A DNA stretch of 64,000 nt from Hydractinia symbiolongicarpus (lineage: Eukaryota > Cnidaria > Hydrozoa > Anthoathecata > Hydractiniidae). This document shows positions 34,671 to 47,360 of the stretch, one piece after another. Each line of letters starts with the position of its first letter. The first letter of the stretch is position 1. A program made the translations under genes and the position numbers. The stretch lies in the NCBI RefSeq assembly GCF_029227915.1, contig NC_079883.1, positions 16,680,001 to 16,744,000 on the forward strand, read 5' to 3'. The notes below the pieces were generated by a model that made no database searches, was not told the DNA's origin, and saw only the letters and a list, made by a program, of their open reading frames with translations.

Positions 34671-36578
34671 TACAGGCGTCTAAAGGCTGTACTATGGCAT
34701 TTTGCAGCCTAATAAAGGTCGTACACACAAACCACGTTGTTCCACGTGCCTGCACTAGTTACGATCGGACTAATCCCTCCACTCTCATTAGACTACGACG
34801 TCCAAAGTTGTTTTCCATTGCGCCATGACTTTATAACACCGTCAACTACGGGTACAGGCCTCAAAAGGCTGTAATATGGCCTCTTGCAGCCTAATAAAGG
34901 CCTTACACGTATATCACGTGGTCGCACGTGCCTGCGCAAGTTACCATTGGTCTAATCCTTCCACTCTCATTGGACTATGACGTCCCAATTGGTTTTCCAT
35001 TGCGCGATGGCGTTATAACACCGTCAACTACGGGTGCAGGCCTCCAAAGGCTGTAATATGGCCTCTTGCAGACTAATAAAGGCCTAACACGTATATCACG
35101 TGGTCGCACGTGCCTGCGCAAGTTACCATTGGTCTAATCCTTCTACTCTCAATGGACTAGGACGTCCCAAGTTGTTTTCGATTGCGTCACGGCTTTATAA
35201 CACCGTCAACTACGTGTACAGGCCTCTAAAAGGCTGTACTATGGCATTTTGCAGCTTAATAAAGGTCGTGCACACAAATCGCGGTGTTCCACGTGCCTGG
35301 GGGAGTTACGATCAATCTAATCCCTCCACTCTCATTGGCCTATGACGTCTCGAGTGGTTTTTCATTGCGCCATGGCGTTATAACACCGTCAACTACGGGT
35401 AAAGGCTGTAATATGGCCTCTTGCAGCCTAATAAAGGCCTTACACGTATATCACGTGGTCGTACGTGCCTGCGCAAGTTACCATTGGTCTAATCCTTCTA
35501 CTGTCAATGGACTAGGACGTCCCAAGTTGTTTTCCATTGCGTCACGGCTTTATAACACCGTCAACTACGTGCACAGGCCTGTAAAATCTGTGATATGGCC
35601 TCTTGCAGCATAATAAAAGCCTTACACGTATATCACGTGGTCGCACGTGCCTGCGCAAGTTACCATTGGTCTAATCCTTCCACTCTCATTGGACTATGAC
35701 GTCCCAATTGGTTTTCCATTGCGCGATGGCGTTATAACACCGTCAACTACGGGTGCAGGCCTCCAAAGGCTGTAATATGGCCTCTTGCAGCCTAATAAAG
35801 GCCTAACACGTATATCACGTGGTCGCACGTGCCTGCGCAAGTTACCAATGGTCTACTCCTTCTACTCTCAATGGACTAGGACGTCCCAAGTTGTTTTCCA
35901 TTGCATCACGGCTTTATAACACCGTCAACTACGTGTACAGGCCTCTAAAAGGCTGTACTATGGCATTTTGCAGCTTAATAAAGGTCGTGCACACAAATCG
36001 CGGTGTTCCACGTGCCTGGGGGAGTTACGATCAATCTAATCCCTCCACTCTCATTGGACTATGACGTCCCGAGTGGTTTTTTATTGCGCAATGGCGTTAT
36101 AACACCGTCAACTACGGGTAAAGGCTGTAATATGGCCTCTTGCAGCCTAATAAAGGCCTTACACGTATATCACGTGGTCGTACGTGCCTGCGCAAGTTAC
36201 CATTGGTCTAATCCTTCTACTGTCAATGGACTAGGACGTCCCAAGTTGTTTTCCATTGCGTCACGGCTTTATAACACCGTCAACTACGTGCACAGGCCTT
36301 TAAAGGCTGTAATATGGTCATCTGCAGCCAAACAAAGGCCTTTCACGTATATCACGTGGTTGCACGTGCCTGCGCAAGTTACGAGCGGACTAATCCCTCC
36401 AATGTCATTGGACTATGACGTCCCAAGTGGTTTTACATTGCGCCATGGCGTTATAACACCGTCAACTACGCGTACAGGCTTTAAAAAGCTGTAATATGGC
36501 CTCTTGCAGCATAATAAAGGCCTTTCACGTATATCACATGGTTGCACGTGCCTGCGCATATTACCGCTGGTCTAATTA
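34671..36578 (+). repeat. 1.9 kb block with internal duplication, copy 1
   Basis: Matches 37383-39290 at a constant offset of 2712 bp. It contains two copies of a 719 bp segment: 34902-35620 and 35621-36339. The 719 bp length is four monomers minus nine bases, mostly from the 10 bp-deleted unit each copy holds (near 35396 and 36116). The join between the 719 bp copies is marked by GTAAAATCTGTGATATGG running into AAAAGCCTTACACG. Confidence 0.85.
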
Positions 36579-37382
36579 TTCCACTCTCAATGGATTACGA
36601 CGTCCCAAGTTGTGTTCCATTGCGCTATGACCTTATAACACCGTCAACTACGTGTACAGGCCTCTAAAGGCTGTACTATGGCATTTTGCAGCCTAATAAT
36701 GGTCGTACACACAAATCGCGTTGTTCCACGTGCCTGCACAGGTTACCATTGGTCTAATCCTTCCACTCTCAATGGACTACGACGTCCCAAGTTGTGTTCC
36801 ATTGCGCTATGACCTTATAACACCGTCAACTACGTGTACAGGCCTTTAAAGGCTGTAATATGGTCATTTGCAGCCTAACAAAGGCCTTACACGTATATCA
36901 CGTGCTTGCACGTGCCTGCGCAGGTTACCGCTGGTCTAATCCCTCCACTCTCAATGGACTACGACGTCCAAAGTTGTTTTCCATTGCGCCATGACTTTAT
37001 AACACCGTCAACTACAGGTACAGGCCTGTAAAGGCTGTAACATGGCCTCTTGCAGCCTAATAAAGGTTGTACACACAAATCGCGGTGTTCCACGTGCCTG
37101 GGGGAGTTACGATCAATCTAATCCCTCCACTCTCATTGGACTATGACGTCCCAAGTGGTTTTTCATTGCGCCATGGCGTTATAACACCGTCAACTACGGG
37201 TACAGGCCTCAAAAGGCTGTAATATGATCAGTTGCAGCCTAACAAAGGCCTTTCACGTATATCACGTGCTTCCACGTGCCTGCGCAGGTTACCGTTGGTC
37301 TAATTATTCCACTCTCAATGGACTACGACGTCCCAATTTGCTTTCCATTGCGCCATGACTTTATAACACCGTCAACTACGTG
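36579..37382 (+). repeat. Spacer monomers between the two 1.9 kb blocks
   Basis: About four and a half ordinary units. Two carry GTTGTGTTCCATTGCGCTATGACC (near 36610 and 36790), a variant otherwise rare here. One has ATATGATCAGTTGCAGCC near 37223 and CTTCCACGTG near 37270. No other structure is visible. Confidence 0.75.
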
Positions 37383-39290
37383 TACAGGCGTCTAAAGGCT
37401 GTACTATGGCATTTTGCAGCCTAATAAAGGTCGTACACACAAACCACGTTGTTCCACGTGCCTGCACTAGTTACGATCGGACTAATCCCTCCACTCTCAT
37501 TAGACTACGACGTCCAAAGTTGTTTTCCATTGCGCCATGACTTTATAACACCGTCAACTACGGGTACAGGCCTCAAAAGGCTGTAATATGGCCTCTTGCA
37601 GCCTAATAAAGGCCTTACACGTATATCACGTGGTCGCACGTGCCTGCGCAAGTTACCATTGGTCTAATCCTTCCACTCTCATTGGACTATGACGTCCCAA
37701 TTGGTTTTCCATTGCGCGATGGCGTTATAACACCGTCAACTACGGGTGCAGGCCTCCAAAGGCTGTAATATGGCCTCTTGCAGACTAATAAAGGCCTAAC
37801 ACGTATATCACGTGGTCGCACGTGCCTGTGCAAGTTACCATTGGTCTAATCCTTCTACTCTCAATGGACTAGGACGTCCCAAGTTGTTTTCCATTGCGTC
37901 ACGGCTTTATAACACCGTCAACTACGTGTACAGGCCTCTAAAAGGCTGTACTATGGCATTTTGCAGCTTAATAAAGGTCGTGCACACAAATCGCGGTGTT
38001 CCACGTGCCTGGGGGAGTTACGATCAATCTAATCCCTCCACTCTCATTGGACTATGACGTCCCGAGTGGTTTTTCATTGCGCCATGGCGTTATAACACCG
38101 TCAACTACGGGTAAAGGCTGTAATATGGCCTCTTGCAGCCTAATAAAGGCCTTACACGTATATCACGTGGTCGTACGTGCCTGCGCAAGTTACCATTGGT
38201 CTAATCCTTCTACTGTCAATGGACTAGGACGTCCCAAGTTGTTTTCCATTGCGTCACGGCTTTATAACACCGTCAACTACGTGCACAGGCCTGTAAAATC
38301 TGTGATATGGCCTCTTGCAGCATAATAAAAGCCTTACACGTATATCACGTGGTCGCACGTGCCTGCGCAAGTTACCATTGGTCTAATCCTTCCACTCTCA
38401 TTGGACTATGACGTCCCAATTGGTTTTCCATTGCGCGATGGCGTTATAACACCGTCAACTACGGGTGCAGGACTCCAAAGGCTGTAATATGGCCTCTTGC
38501 AGCTTAATAAAGGCCTAACACGTATATCACGTGGTCGCACGTGCCTGCGCAAGTTACCATTGGTCTAATCCTTCTACTCTCAATGGACTAGGACGTCCCA
38601 AGTTGTTTTCCATTGCGTCACGGCTTTATAACACCGTCAACTACGTGTACAGGCCTCTAAAAGGCTGTACTATGGCATTTTGCAGCTTAATAAAGGTCGT
38701 GCACACAAATCGCGGTGTTCCACGTGCCTGGGGGAGTTACGATCAATCTAATCCCTCCACTCTCATTGGACTATGACGTCCCGAGTGGTTTTTCATTGCG
38801 CAATGGCGTTATAACACCGTCAACTACGGGTAAAGGCTGTAATATGGCCTCTTGCAGCCTAATAAAGGCCTTACACGTATATCACGTGGTCGTACGTGCC
38901 TGCGCAAGTTACCATTGGTCTAATCCTTCTACTGTCAATGGACTAGGACGTCCCAAGTTGTTTTCCATTGCGTCACGGCTTTATAACACCGTCAACTACG
39001 TGCACAGGCCTTTAAAGGCTGTAATATGGTCATTTGCAGCCAAACAAAGGCCTTTCACGTATATCACGTGGTTGCACGTGCCTGCGCAAGTTACGAGCGG
39101 ACTAATCCCTCCAATGTCATTGGACTATGACGTCCCAAGTGGTTTTACATTGCGCCATGGCGTTATAACACCGTCAACTACGCGTACAGGCTTTAAAAAG
39201 CTGTAATATGGCCTCTTGCAGCATAATAAAGGCCTTTCACGTATATCACATGGTTGCACGTGCCTGCGCATATTACCGCTGGTCTAATTA
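37383..39290 (+). repeat. 1.9 kb block with internal duplication, copy 2
   Basis: Second copy, including the nested 719 bp pair (37614-38332 and 38333-39051) and both 10 bp-deleted units (near 38109 and 38829). Small private changes, such as CCTGTGCAAG near 37828, distinguish it from copy 1. The match ends where TTACTCCACTCTC replaces TTATTCCACTCTC. Confidence 0.85.
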
Positions 39291-40279
39291 CTCCACTCTC
39301 AATGGACTACGACGTCCCATGTTGTTTTCCATTGCGCCATGACTTTAAAACACCGTCAACTACGTGTACAGGCCTCTAAAAGGCTGTACTATGGCATTTT
39401 GCAGCTTAATAAAGGTCGTACACACAAATCGCGTTGTTCCACGTGCCTGGGCGAGTTACGATCGGTCTAATCCTTTCACTCTCATTGGACTATGACGTCC
39501 CAAGTGGTTTTCCATTGCGCCATGGCGTTATAACACCGTCACCTACGGGTGCAGGCCTCCAAAGGCTGTAATATGGCCTCTTGCAGCCTAATAAAGGCCT
39601 TACACGTATATCACGTGGCGCACGTGCCTGCGCAAGTTACCATTGGTCTAATCCTTCCACTCTCAATTGACTAGGACGTCCCAAGTTGCTTTCCATTGCG
39701 TCACAGCTTTATAACACCGTCAACTACGTGCACAGGCCTTTAAAGGCTGTAATATGACCTTTTGCGGCCTAATAAAAGTCGTACACACAAATTGCGTTGT
39801 TCCACGTGCCTGGGCGAGTTACGATCGGTCTAATCCTTCCACTCTCATTGGACTATGACGTCCCAAGTGGTTTTCCATTAAACCATGGCGTTATAACACC
39901 GTCACCTACGGGTGCAGGCCTCCAAAGGCTGTAATATGGCCTCTTGCAGCCTAATAAAGGCCTTACACGTATATCACGTGGCGCACGTGCCTGCGGAAGT
40001 TACCATTGGTCTAATCCTTCCACTCTCAATTGACTAGGACGTCCCAAGTTGCTTTCCATTGCGTCACGGCTTTTTAACACCGTCAACTACGTGCACAGGC
40101 TATTAAAGGCTGTAATATGGCCTTTTGCGGCATAGTAAAGGTCGTACACACAAATTGCGTTGTTCCACGTGCCTGCGCGAGTTGCGATAGGTCTAATCCC
40201 TCCACTCTCATTAGACTATGACGTCCCAAGTGGTTTTTCATTGCGCCATGGCGTTATAACACCGTCAACTACGCGTACA
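39291..40279 (+). repeat. Mixed monomers, last CACGTGGCGCACGTG units
   Basis: Units resembling 17.1-17.9 kb and 26.2-27.0 kb (GTCACCTACGGGTGCAGG, TAAACCATGG, ATATGACCTTTTGCGG). CACGTGGCGCACGTG occurs near 39617 and 39980. I saw none of this 9 bp-spaced form further right. Confidence 0.75.
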
Positions 40280-41020
40280 GGCCTCAAAAGGCTGTTATAT
40301 GGCCTCTTGCAGCATAATAAAGGCCTTTCACGTATATCACGTGCTTGCACGTCCTTGCGCAGGTTACCGTTGGTCTAATTATTCCACTCTCAATGGACTA
40401 CGACGTCCCAAGTGGTTTTCCATTGCGCCATGGCGTTATAACACCGTCAACTACGGGTGCAGGCCTCCAAAGGCTGTAATATGGCCTCTTGCAGCCTAAT
40501 AAAGGCCTTACACGTATATCACGTGCTTGCACGTGCCTGCGCAGGTTACCGCTCGTCTAATTACTCCACTCTCAATGGACTACGACGTCCCATGTTGTTT
40601 TCCATTGCGCCATGACTTTATAACACCGTCAACTACGTGTACAGGCCTCTAAAAGGCTGTACTATGGCATTTTGCAGCTTAATAAAGGTCGTGCACACAA
40701 ATCGCGTTGTTCCACGTGCCTGGGCGAGTTACGATCGGTCTAATCCTTCCACTCTCATTGGACTATGACGTCCCAATTGGTTTTCCATTGCGCGATGGCG
40801 TTATAACACCGTCAACTACGGGTGCAGGCATCCAAAGGCTGTAATATGGCCTCTTGCAGCCTAATAAAGGCCTAACACGTATATCACGTGGTCGCACGTG
40901 CCTGCGCAAGTTACCATTGGTCTAATCCTTCCACTCTCAATGGACTAGGACGTCCCAAGTTGCTTTCGATTGCGTCACAGCTCTATAACACCGTCAACTA
41001 CGTGCACAGGCCTTTAAAGG
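40280..41020 (+). repeat. Four-monomer segment, copy 1 (offset 2550)
   Basis: Matches 42830-43570 at offset 2550 (fourteen monomers plus two bases). Both share GCTTTCGATTGCGTCACAGC with CTCTATAACACC, a rare variant. Confidence 0.8.
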
Positions 41021-42829
41021 CTGTAATATGGCCTCTTGCAGCATAATAAGGGCCTTACACACAAATCGCGTTGTTCTACATGCCTGGGCGAGTTACGATC
41101 GGTCTAATCCCTCCACTCTCATTAGACTATGACGTCCCAAGTGGTTTTTCATTGCGCCATGGCGTTATAACACCGTCAACTACGGGTACAGGCCTCAAAA
41201 GGCTGTAATATGGCCTCTTGCAGCATAATAAAGGCCTTACACGTATATCACGAGTTCGTACGTGCCTGCGCAAGTTACCATTGGTCTAATCCTTCTACTC
41301 TCAATGGACTAGGACGTCCCAAGTTGTTTTCCATTGCGTCACAGATTTATAACACCGTCAACTACGTTCACAGGCCTTTAAAGGCTGTAATATGGTCATT
41401 TGCAGCCTAACAAAGGTCTTTCACGTATATCACGTGGTTGCACGTGCCTGCACTAGTTACGATCGGACTAATCCCTCCACTCTCATTAGACTACGACGTC
41501 CAAAGTTGTTTTCCATTGCGCCATGACTTTATAACACCGTCAACTACGGGTACAGGCCTCAAAAGGCTGTAATATGGCCTCTTGCAGCCTAATAAAGGCC
41601 TTACACGTATATCACGTGGTCGCACGTGCCTGCGCAAGTTACCATTGGTCTAATCCTTCCACTCTCAATGGACTAGGACGTCCCAAGTGGTTTTTCATTG
41701 CGCCATGGCGTTATAACACCGTCAGCTACGGGTACAGGCCTCAAAAGGCTGTAATATCGCCTCTTGCAGCCTAATAAAGGCCTTACACGTATATCACGTG
41801 GTCGTACGTGCCTGCACAAGTTACCATTCGTCTAATCCTTCTACTCTCAATGAACTAGGACGTCCCAAGTTGTTTTCCATTGCGTCACGGCTTTATAACA
41901 CCGTCAACTACGTGCACAGGCCTTTAAAGGCTGTAATATGGTCATTTGCAGCCTAACAAAGGCCTTTCACGTATATCACGTGGTTGCACGTGCCTGCGCA
42001 AGTTACCATTGGTCTAATCCTTCCACTCTCATAGGACTAGGACGTCCCAAGCTGCTTTCCATTGCATCACAGCTTCATAACACCGTTAACTACGTGCACA
42101 GGCTATTAAAGGCTGTAATATGGCCTTTTGCGGCCTAGTAAAGGTCGTACACACAAATTGCGTTGTTCCACGTGCCTGCGCGAGTTGCGATAGGTCTAAT
42201 CCCTCCACTCTCATTGGACTATGACGTCCCAAGTGGTTTTCTATTGCGCCATGGCGTTATCACACCGTCAACTACAGGTACAGGCATGTAAAGTCTGTAA
42301 TATGGCCTTTTGCAGCATAATAAGCGCTTTTCACGTATATCACGTGCTTGCACGTGCCTGCGCAGGTTACCGCTGGTCTAATTACTCCACTTTCAATGGA
42401 CTACGACGTCTCATGTTGTTTTCCATTGCGCCATGACTTTATAACACCGTCAACTACGTGTACAGGCCTCTAAAAGGCTGTACTATGGCATTTTGCAGCT
42501 TAATAAATGTCGTGCACACAAATCGCGTTGTTCCACGTGCCTGGGCGAGTTACGATCGGTCTAATCCTTCCACTCTCATTGGACTATGACGTCCCAAGTG
42601 GTTTTCCATTGCGCGATGGCGTTATAACACCGTCAACTACGTGCACAGGCCTTTAAAGGCTGTAATATGGTCATTTGCAGCCTAACAAAGGCCTTTCACG
42701 TATATCACGTGGTTGCACGTGCCTGGGCAAGTTACGAGCGGACTAATCCCTCCAATGTCATTGGACTATGACGTCCCAAGTGGTTTTCCATTGCGCCATG
42801 GCGTTATAACACCGTCAACTACGCGTACA
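41021..42829 (+). repeat. Mixed monomers including a copy of the marker dimer
   Basis: About 41990-42640 matches 43993-44643 at offset 2003 (eleven monomers plus one base), sharing TAACACCGTTAACTACG, GTCTCATGTTG and AATAAATGTCGTGC. From here on the marker dimer carries GGCCTAGTAAAGG (42132). Confidence 0.78.
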
Positions 42830-44643
42830 GGCCTCAAAAGGCTGTAATATGGCCTCTTGCAGCATAATAAAGGCCTTTCACGTATATCACGTGCTTGCAC
42901 GTGCCTGCGCAGGTTACCGTTGGTCTAATTAATCCACTCTCAATGGACTACGACGTCCCAAGTGGTTTTCCATTGCGCCATGGCGTTATAACACCGTCAA
43001 CTACGGGTGCAGGCCTCCAAAGACTGTAATATGGCCTCTTGCAGCCTAATAAAGGCCTTACACGTATATCACGTGCTTGCACGTGCCTGCGCAGGTTACC
43101 GCTGGTCTAATTACTCCACTCTCAATGGACTACGACGTCCCATGTTGTTTTCCATTGCGCCATGACTTTATAACACCGTCAACTACGTGTACAGGCCTCT
43201 AAAAGGCTGTACTATGGCATTTTGCAGCTTAATAAAGGTCGTGCACACAAATCGCGTTGTTCCACGTGCCTGGGCGAGTTACGATCGGTCTAATCCTTCC
43301 ACTCTCATTGGACTATGACGTCCCAATTGGTTTTCCATTGCGCGATGGCGTTATAACACCGTCAACTACGGGTGCAGGCCTCCAAAGGCTGTAATATCGC
43401 CTCTTGCAGCCTAATAAATGCCTAACACGTATATCACGTGGTCGCACGTGCCTGCGCAAGTTACCATTGGTCTAATCCTTCCACTCTTAATGGACTAGGA
43501 CGTCCCAAGTCGCTTTCGATTGCGTCACAGCTCTATAACACCGTCAACTACGTGCACAGGCCTGTAAAGGCTGTAACATGGCCTCTTGCAGCCTAATAAA
43601 GGTTGTACACACAAATCGCGGTGTTCCACGTGCCTGGGGGAGTTACGATCAATCTAATCCCTCCACTCTCATTGGACTATGACGTCCCAAGTGGTTTTTC
43701 ATTGCGCCATGGCGTTATAACACCGTCAACTACGGGTACAGGCCTCAAAAGGCTGTAATATGGCCTCTTGCAGCCTAATAAAGGCCTTACACGTATATCA
43801 CGAGGTCGTACGTGCCTGCGCAAGTTACCATTGGTCTAATCCTTCTACTCTCAATGGACTAGGACGTCCCAAGTTGTTTTCCATTGCGTCACGGCTTTAT
43901 AACACCGTCAACTACGTGCACAGGCCTTTAAAGGCTGTAATATGGCCTCTTGCAGCATAATAAAGGCCTTTCACGATATCACGTGCTTGCACGTGCCTGC
44001 GCAAGTTACCATTGGTCTAATCCTTCCACTCTCAATGGACTAGGACGTCCCAAGTTGCTTTCCATTGCGTCACAGCTTCATAACACCGTTAACTACGTGC
44101 ACAGGCTATTAAAGGCTGTAATATGGCCTTTTGCGGCCTAGTAAAGGTCGTACACACAAATTGCGTTGTTCCACGTGCCTGCGCGAGTTGCGATAGGTCT
44201 AATCCCTCCACTCTCATTGGACTATGACGTCCCAAGTGGTTTTCCATTGCGCCATGGCGTTATCACACCGTCAACTACAGGTACAGGCATGTAAAGTCTG
44301 TAATATGGCCTTTTGCAGCATAATAAGCGCTTTTCACGTATATCACGTGCTTGCACGTGCCTGCGCAGGTTACCGCTGGTCTAATTACTCCACTCTCAAT
44401 GGACTACGACGTCTCATGTTGTTTTCCATTGCGCCATGACTTTATAACACCGTCAACTACGTGTACAGGCCTCTAAAAGGCTGTACTATGGCATTTTGCA
44501 GATCAATAAATGTCGTGCACACAAATCGCGTTGTTCCACGTGCCTGGGCGAGTTACGATCGGTCTAATCCTTCCACTCTCATTGGACTATGACGTCCCAA
44601 GTGGTTTTCCATTGCGCGATGTCGTTATAACACCGTCAACTAC
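42830..44643 (+). repeat. Interleaved second copies (offsets 2550 and 2003)
   Basis: 42830-43570 is the second copy of 40280-41020, and 43993-44643 the second copy of 41990-42640. Near 43975 one base is lost in TTCACGATATCACGTG (usually CACGTATATCACGTG); the same loss appears near 45611, so that unit has also been copied. Confidence 0.78.
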
Positions 44644-47360
44644 GTGTGCAGGCCTCCAAAGGCTGTAATATGGCCTTTTGCAGCATAATAAGCGCTTTTC
44701 ACGTATATCACGTGCTTGCACGTGCCTGCGCAGGTTACCGCTGGTCTAATCCTTCCACTCTCAATGGACTAGGACGTTCCAAGTTGCTTTCCATTGCGTC
44801 ACAGCTTTATAACACCGTCAACTACGTGTACAGGCCTTTAAAGGCTGTAATATGGCCTCTTGCAGCATAATAAAGGCCTTACACACAAATCGCGTTGTTC
44901 TACATGCCTGGGCGAGTTACGATCGGTCTAATCCCTCCACTCTCATTGGTCTATGACGTCCCAAGTCGTTTTCCATTACGCCATGGCGTTATCACACCGT
45001 CAACTACAGGTACAGGCCTGTAAAATCTGTAATATGGCCTCTTGCAGCATAATAAAGGCCTTTCACGTTTTTCACGTGCTTGCACGTGCCTGCGCAGGTT
45101 ACCGTTGGTCTAATCCTTCCACTCTCATTGGACTATGACGTCCCAAGTGGTTTTCCATTGCGCCATTGCGTTATAACACCGTCAACTACGTGCACAGGCC
45201 TTTAAATGCTGTAATATGGCCTCTTGCAGCATAATAAAGGCCTTACACACAAATCGCGTTGTTCTACATGCCTGGGCGAGTTATGATCGGTCTAATCCCT
45301 CCACTCTCATTGGTCTATGACGTCCCAAGTCGTTTTCCATTACGCCATGGCGTTATCACACCGTCAACTACAGGTACAGGCCTCAAAAGGCTGTAATATG
45401 GTCATTTGCAGCCTAACAAAGGCCTTTCACGTATATCACGTGGTTGCACGTGCCTGCGCAAGTTACGAGCGGACTAATCCCTCCAATGTCATTGGACAAT
45501 GACGTCCCAAGTGGTTTTCCATTGCGCCATGGCGTTATAACACCGTCAACTACGCGTACAGGCCTCAAAAGGCTGTAATATGGCCTCTTGCAGCATAATA
45601 AAGGCCTTTCACGATATCACGTGCTTGCACGTGCCTGCGCAGGTTACCGTTGGTCTAATTATTTCACTCTCAATGGACTACGACGTCCCAAGTGGTTTTC
45701 CATTGCACCATGGCGTTATAACACCGTCAACTACAGGTGCAGGCCTCCAAAGGCTGTAATATGGCCTCTTGCAGCCTAATAAAGGCCTTACACGTATATC
45801 ACGTGGTCGCACGTGCCTGCGCAAGTTACCATTGGTCTAATCCTTCCACTCTCAATGGACTAGGACGTCCCAAGTTGCTTTCCATTGCGTCACAGCTTTA
45901 TAACACCGTCAACTACGTGTACAGGCCTTTAAAGGCTGTAATATGGCCTCTTGCAGCATAATAAAGGCCTTACACACAAATCGCGTTGTTCTACATGCCT
46001 GGGCGAGTTACGATCGGTCTAATCCCTCCACTCTCATTGGTCTTTGACGTCCCAAGTCGTTTTCCATTACGCCATGGCGTTATCACACCGTCAACTACAG
46101 GTACAGGCCTGTAAAATCTGTAATATGGCCTCTTGCAGCATAATAAAGGCCTTTCACGTTTATCACGTGCTTGCACGTGCCTGCGCAGGTTACCGTTGGT
46201 CTAATCCTTCCACTCTCATTGGACTATGACGTCCCCAGTGGTTTTCCATTGCGCCATTGCGTTATAACACCGTCAACTACGTGCACAGGCCTTTAAATGC
46301 TGTAATATGGCCTCTTGCAGCATAATAAAGGCCTTACACACAAATCGCGTTGTTCTACATGCCTGCGCGAGTTGCGATAGGTCTAATCCCTCCACTCTCA
46401 TTGGACTATGACGTCCCAAGTGGTTTTCCATTGCGCCATGGCGTTATCACACCGTCAACTACAGGTACAGGCCTGTAAAATCTGTAATATGGCCTCTTGC
46501 AGCATAATAAAAGCCTTTAACGTATATCACGTGGTTGCACGTGCCTGCACTAGTTACGATCGGACTAATCCCTCCACTCTCAATGGACTACGACGTCCAA
46601 AGTTGTTTTCCATTGCGCCATGACTTTATAACACCGTCAACTACAGGTACAGGCCTGTAAAGGCTGTAACATGGCCTCTTGCAGCCTAATAAAGGTTGTA
46701 CACACAAATCGCGGTGTTCCACGTGCCTGGGGGAGTTACGATCGGTCTAATCCCTCCACTCTCATTGGTCTATGACGTCCCAAGTCGTTTTCCATTACGC
46801 CATGGCGTTATCACACCGTCAACTACAGGTACAGGCCTCAAAAGGCTGTAATATGGCCTCTTGCAGCCTAATAAAGGCCTTACACGTATATCACGTGGTC
46901 GTACGTGCCTGCGCAAGTTACCATTGGTCTAATCCTTCTACTCTCAATGGACTAGGACGTCCCAAGTTGCTTTCCATTGCGTCACAGCTTTATAACACCG
47001 TCAACTACGTGCACAGGCCTGTAAAGGCTGTAACATGGCCTCTTGCAGCCTAATAAAGGTTGTACACACAAATCGCGGTGTTCCACGTGCCTGGGGGAGT
47101 TACGATCGGTCTAATCCCTCCACTCTCATTGGACTATGACGTCCCAAGTGGTTTTTCATTGCGCCATGGCGTTATAACACCGTCAACTACGGGTACAGGC
47201 ATGTAAAGTCTGTAATATGGCCTTTTGCAGCATAATAAGCGCTTTTCACGTATATCACGTGCTTGCACGTGCCTGTGCAGGTTACCGTTGGTCTAATCCT
47301 TCCACTCTCATTGGACTAGGACGTCCCAAGTGGTTTTCCATTGCGCCATTGCGTTATAAA
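44644..47360 (+). repeat. Mixed monomers; 45837-46741 recurs 4 kb on
   Basis: 45837-46741 matches 49839-50743 at offset 4002 (22 monomers minus two bases). A shorter match, 44890-45240 to 45981-46331, has offset 1091. One class B unit near 47270 has CCTGTGCAGG, and a 2 bp loss gives GTTATAAACCGTC near 47357. Confidence 0.75.

Larger units (their letters stand above)
9631..38845 (+). repeat. Subfamily with a 10 bp junction deletion (13 copies)
   Basis: In these units the junction reads CTACGGGTAAAGGCTG, lacking 10 bp of the usual CTACGGGTACAGGCCTCAAAAGGCTG region and with it most of the left palindrome arm. I count 13 copies, near 9634, 11264, 16535, 20168, 22698, 25604, 28326, 30864, 32494, 35397, 36117, 38110 and 38830. 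Each follows a GCGGTGTTCCACGTGCC unit. None is seen left of 9.6 kb or right of 38.9 kb. The coordinates given are the range of occurrence, not a continuous element. Confidence 0.85.

Noticed and set aside
45991-46176. Minus-strand open frames (also 53303-53509)
   Set aside because: Only two of 61-68 codons in 64 kb, both inside ordinary monomers, with no domain or conservation between units.
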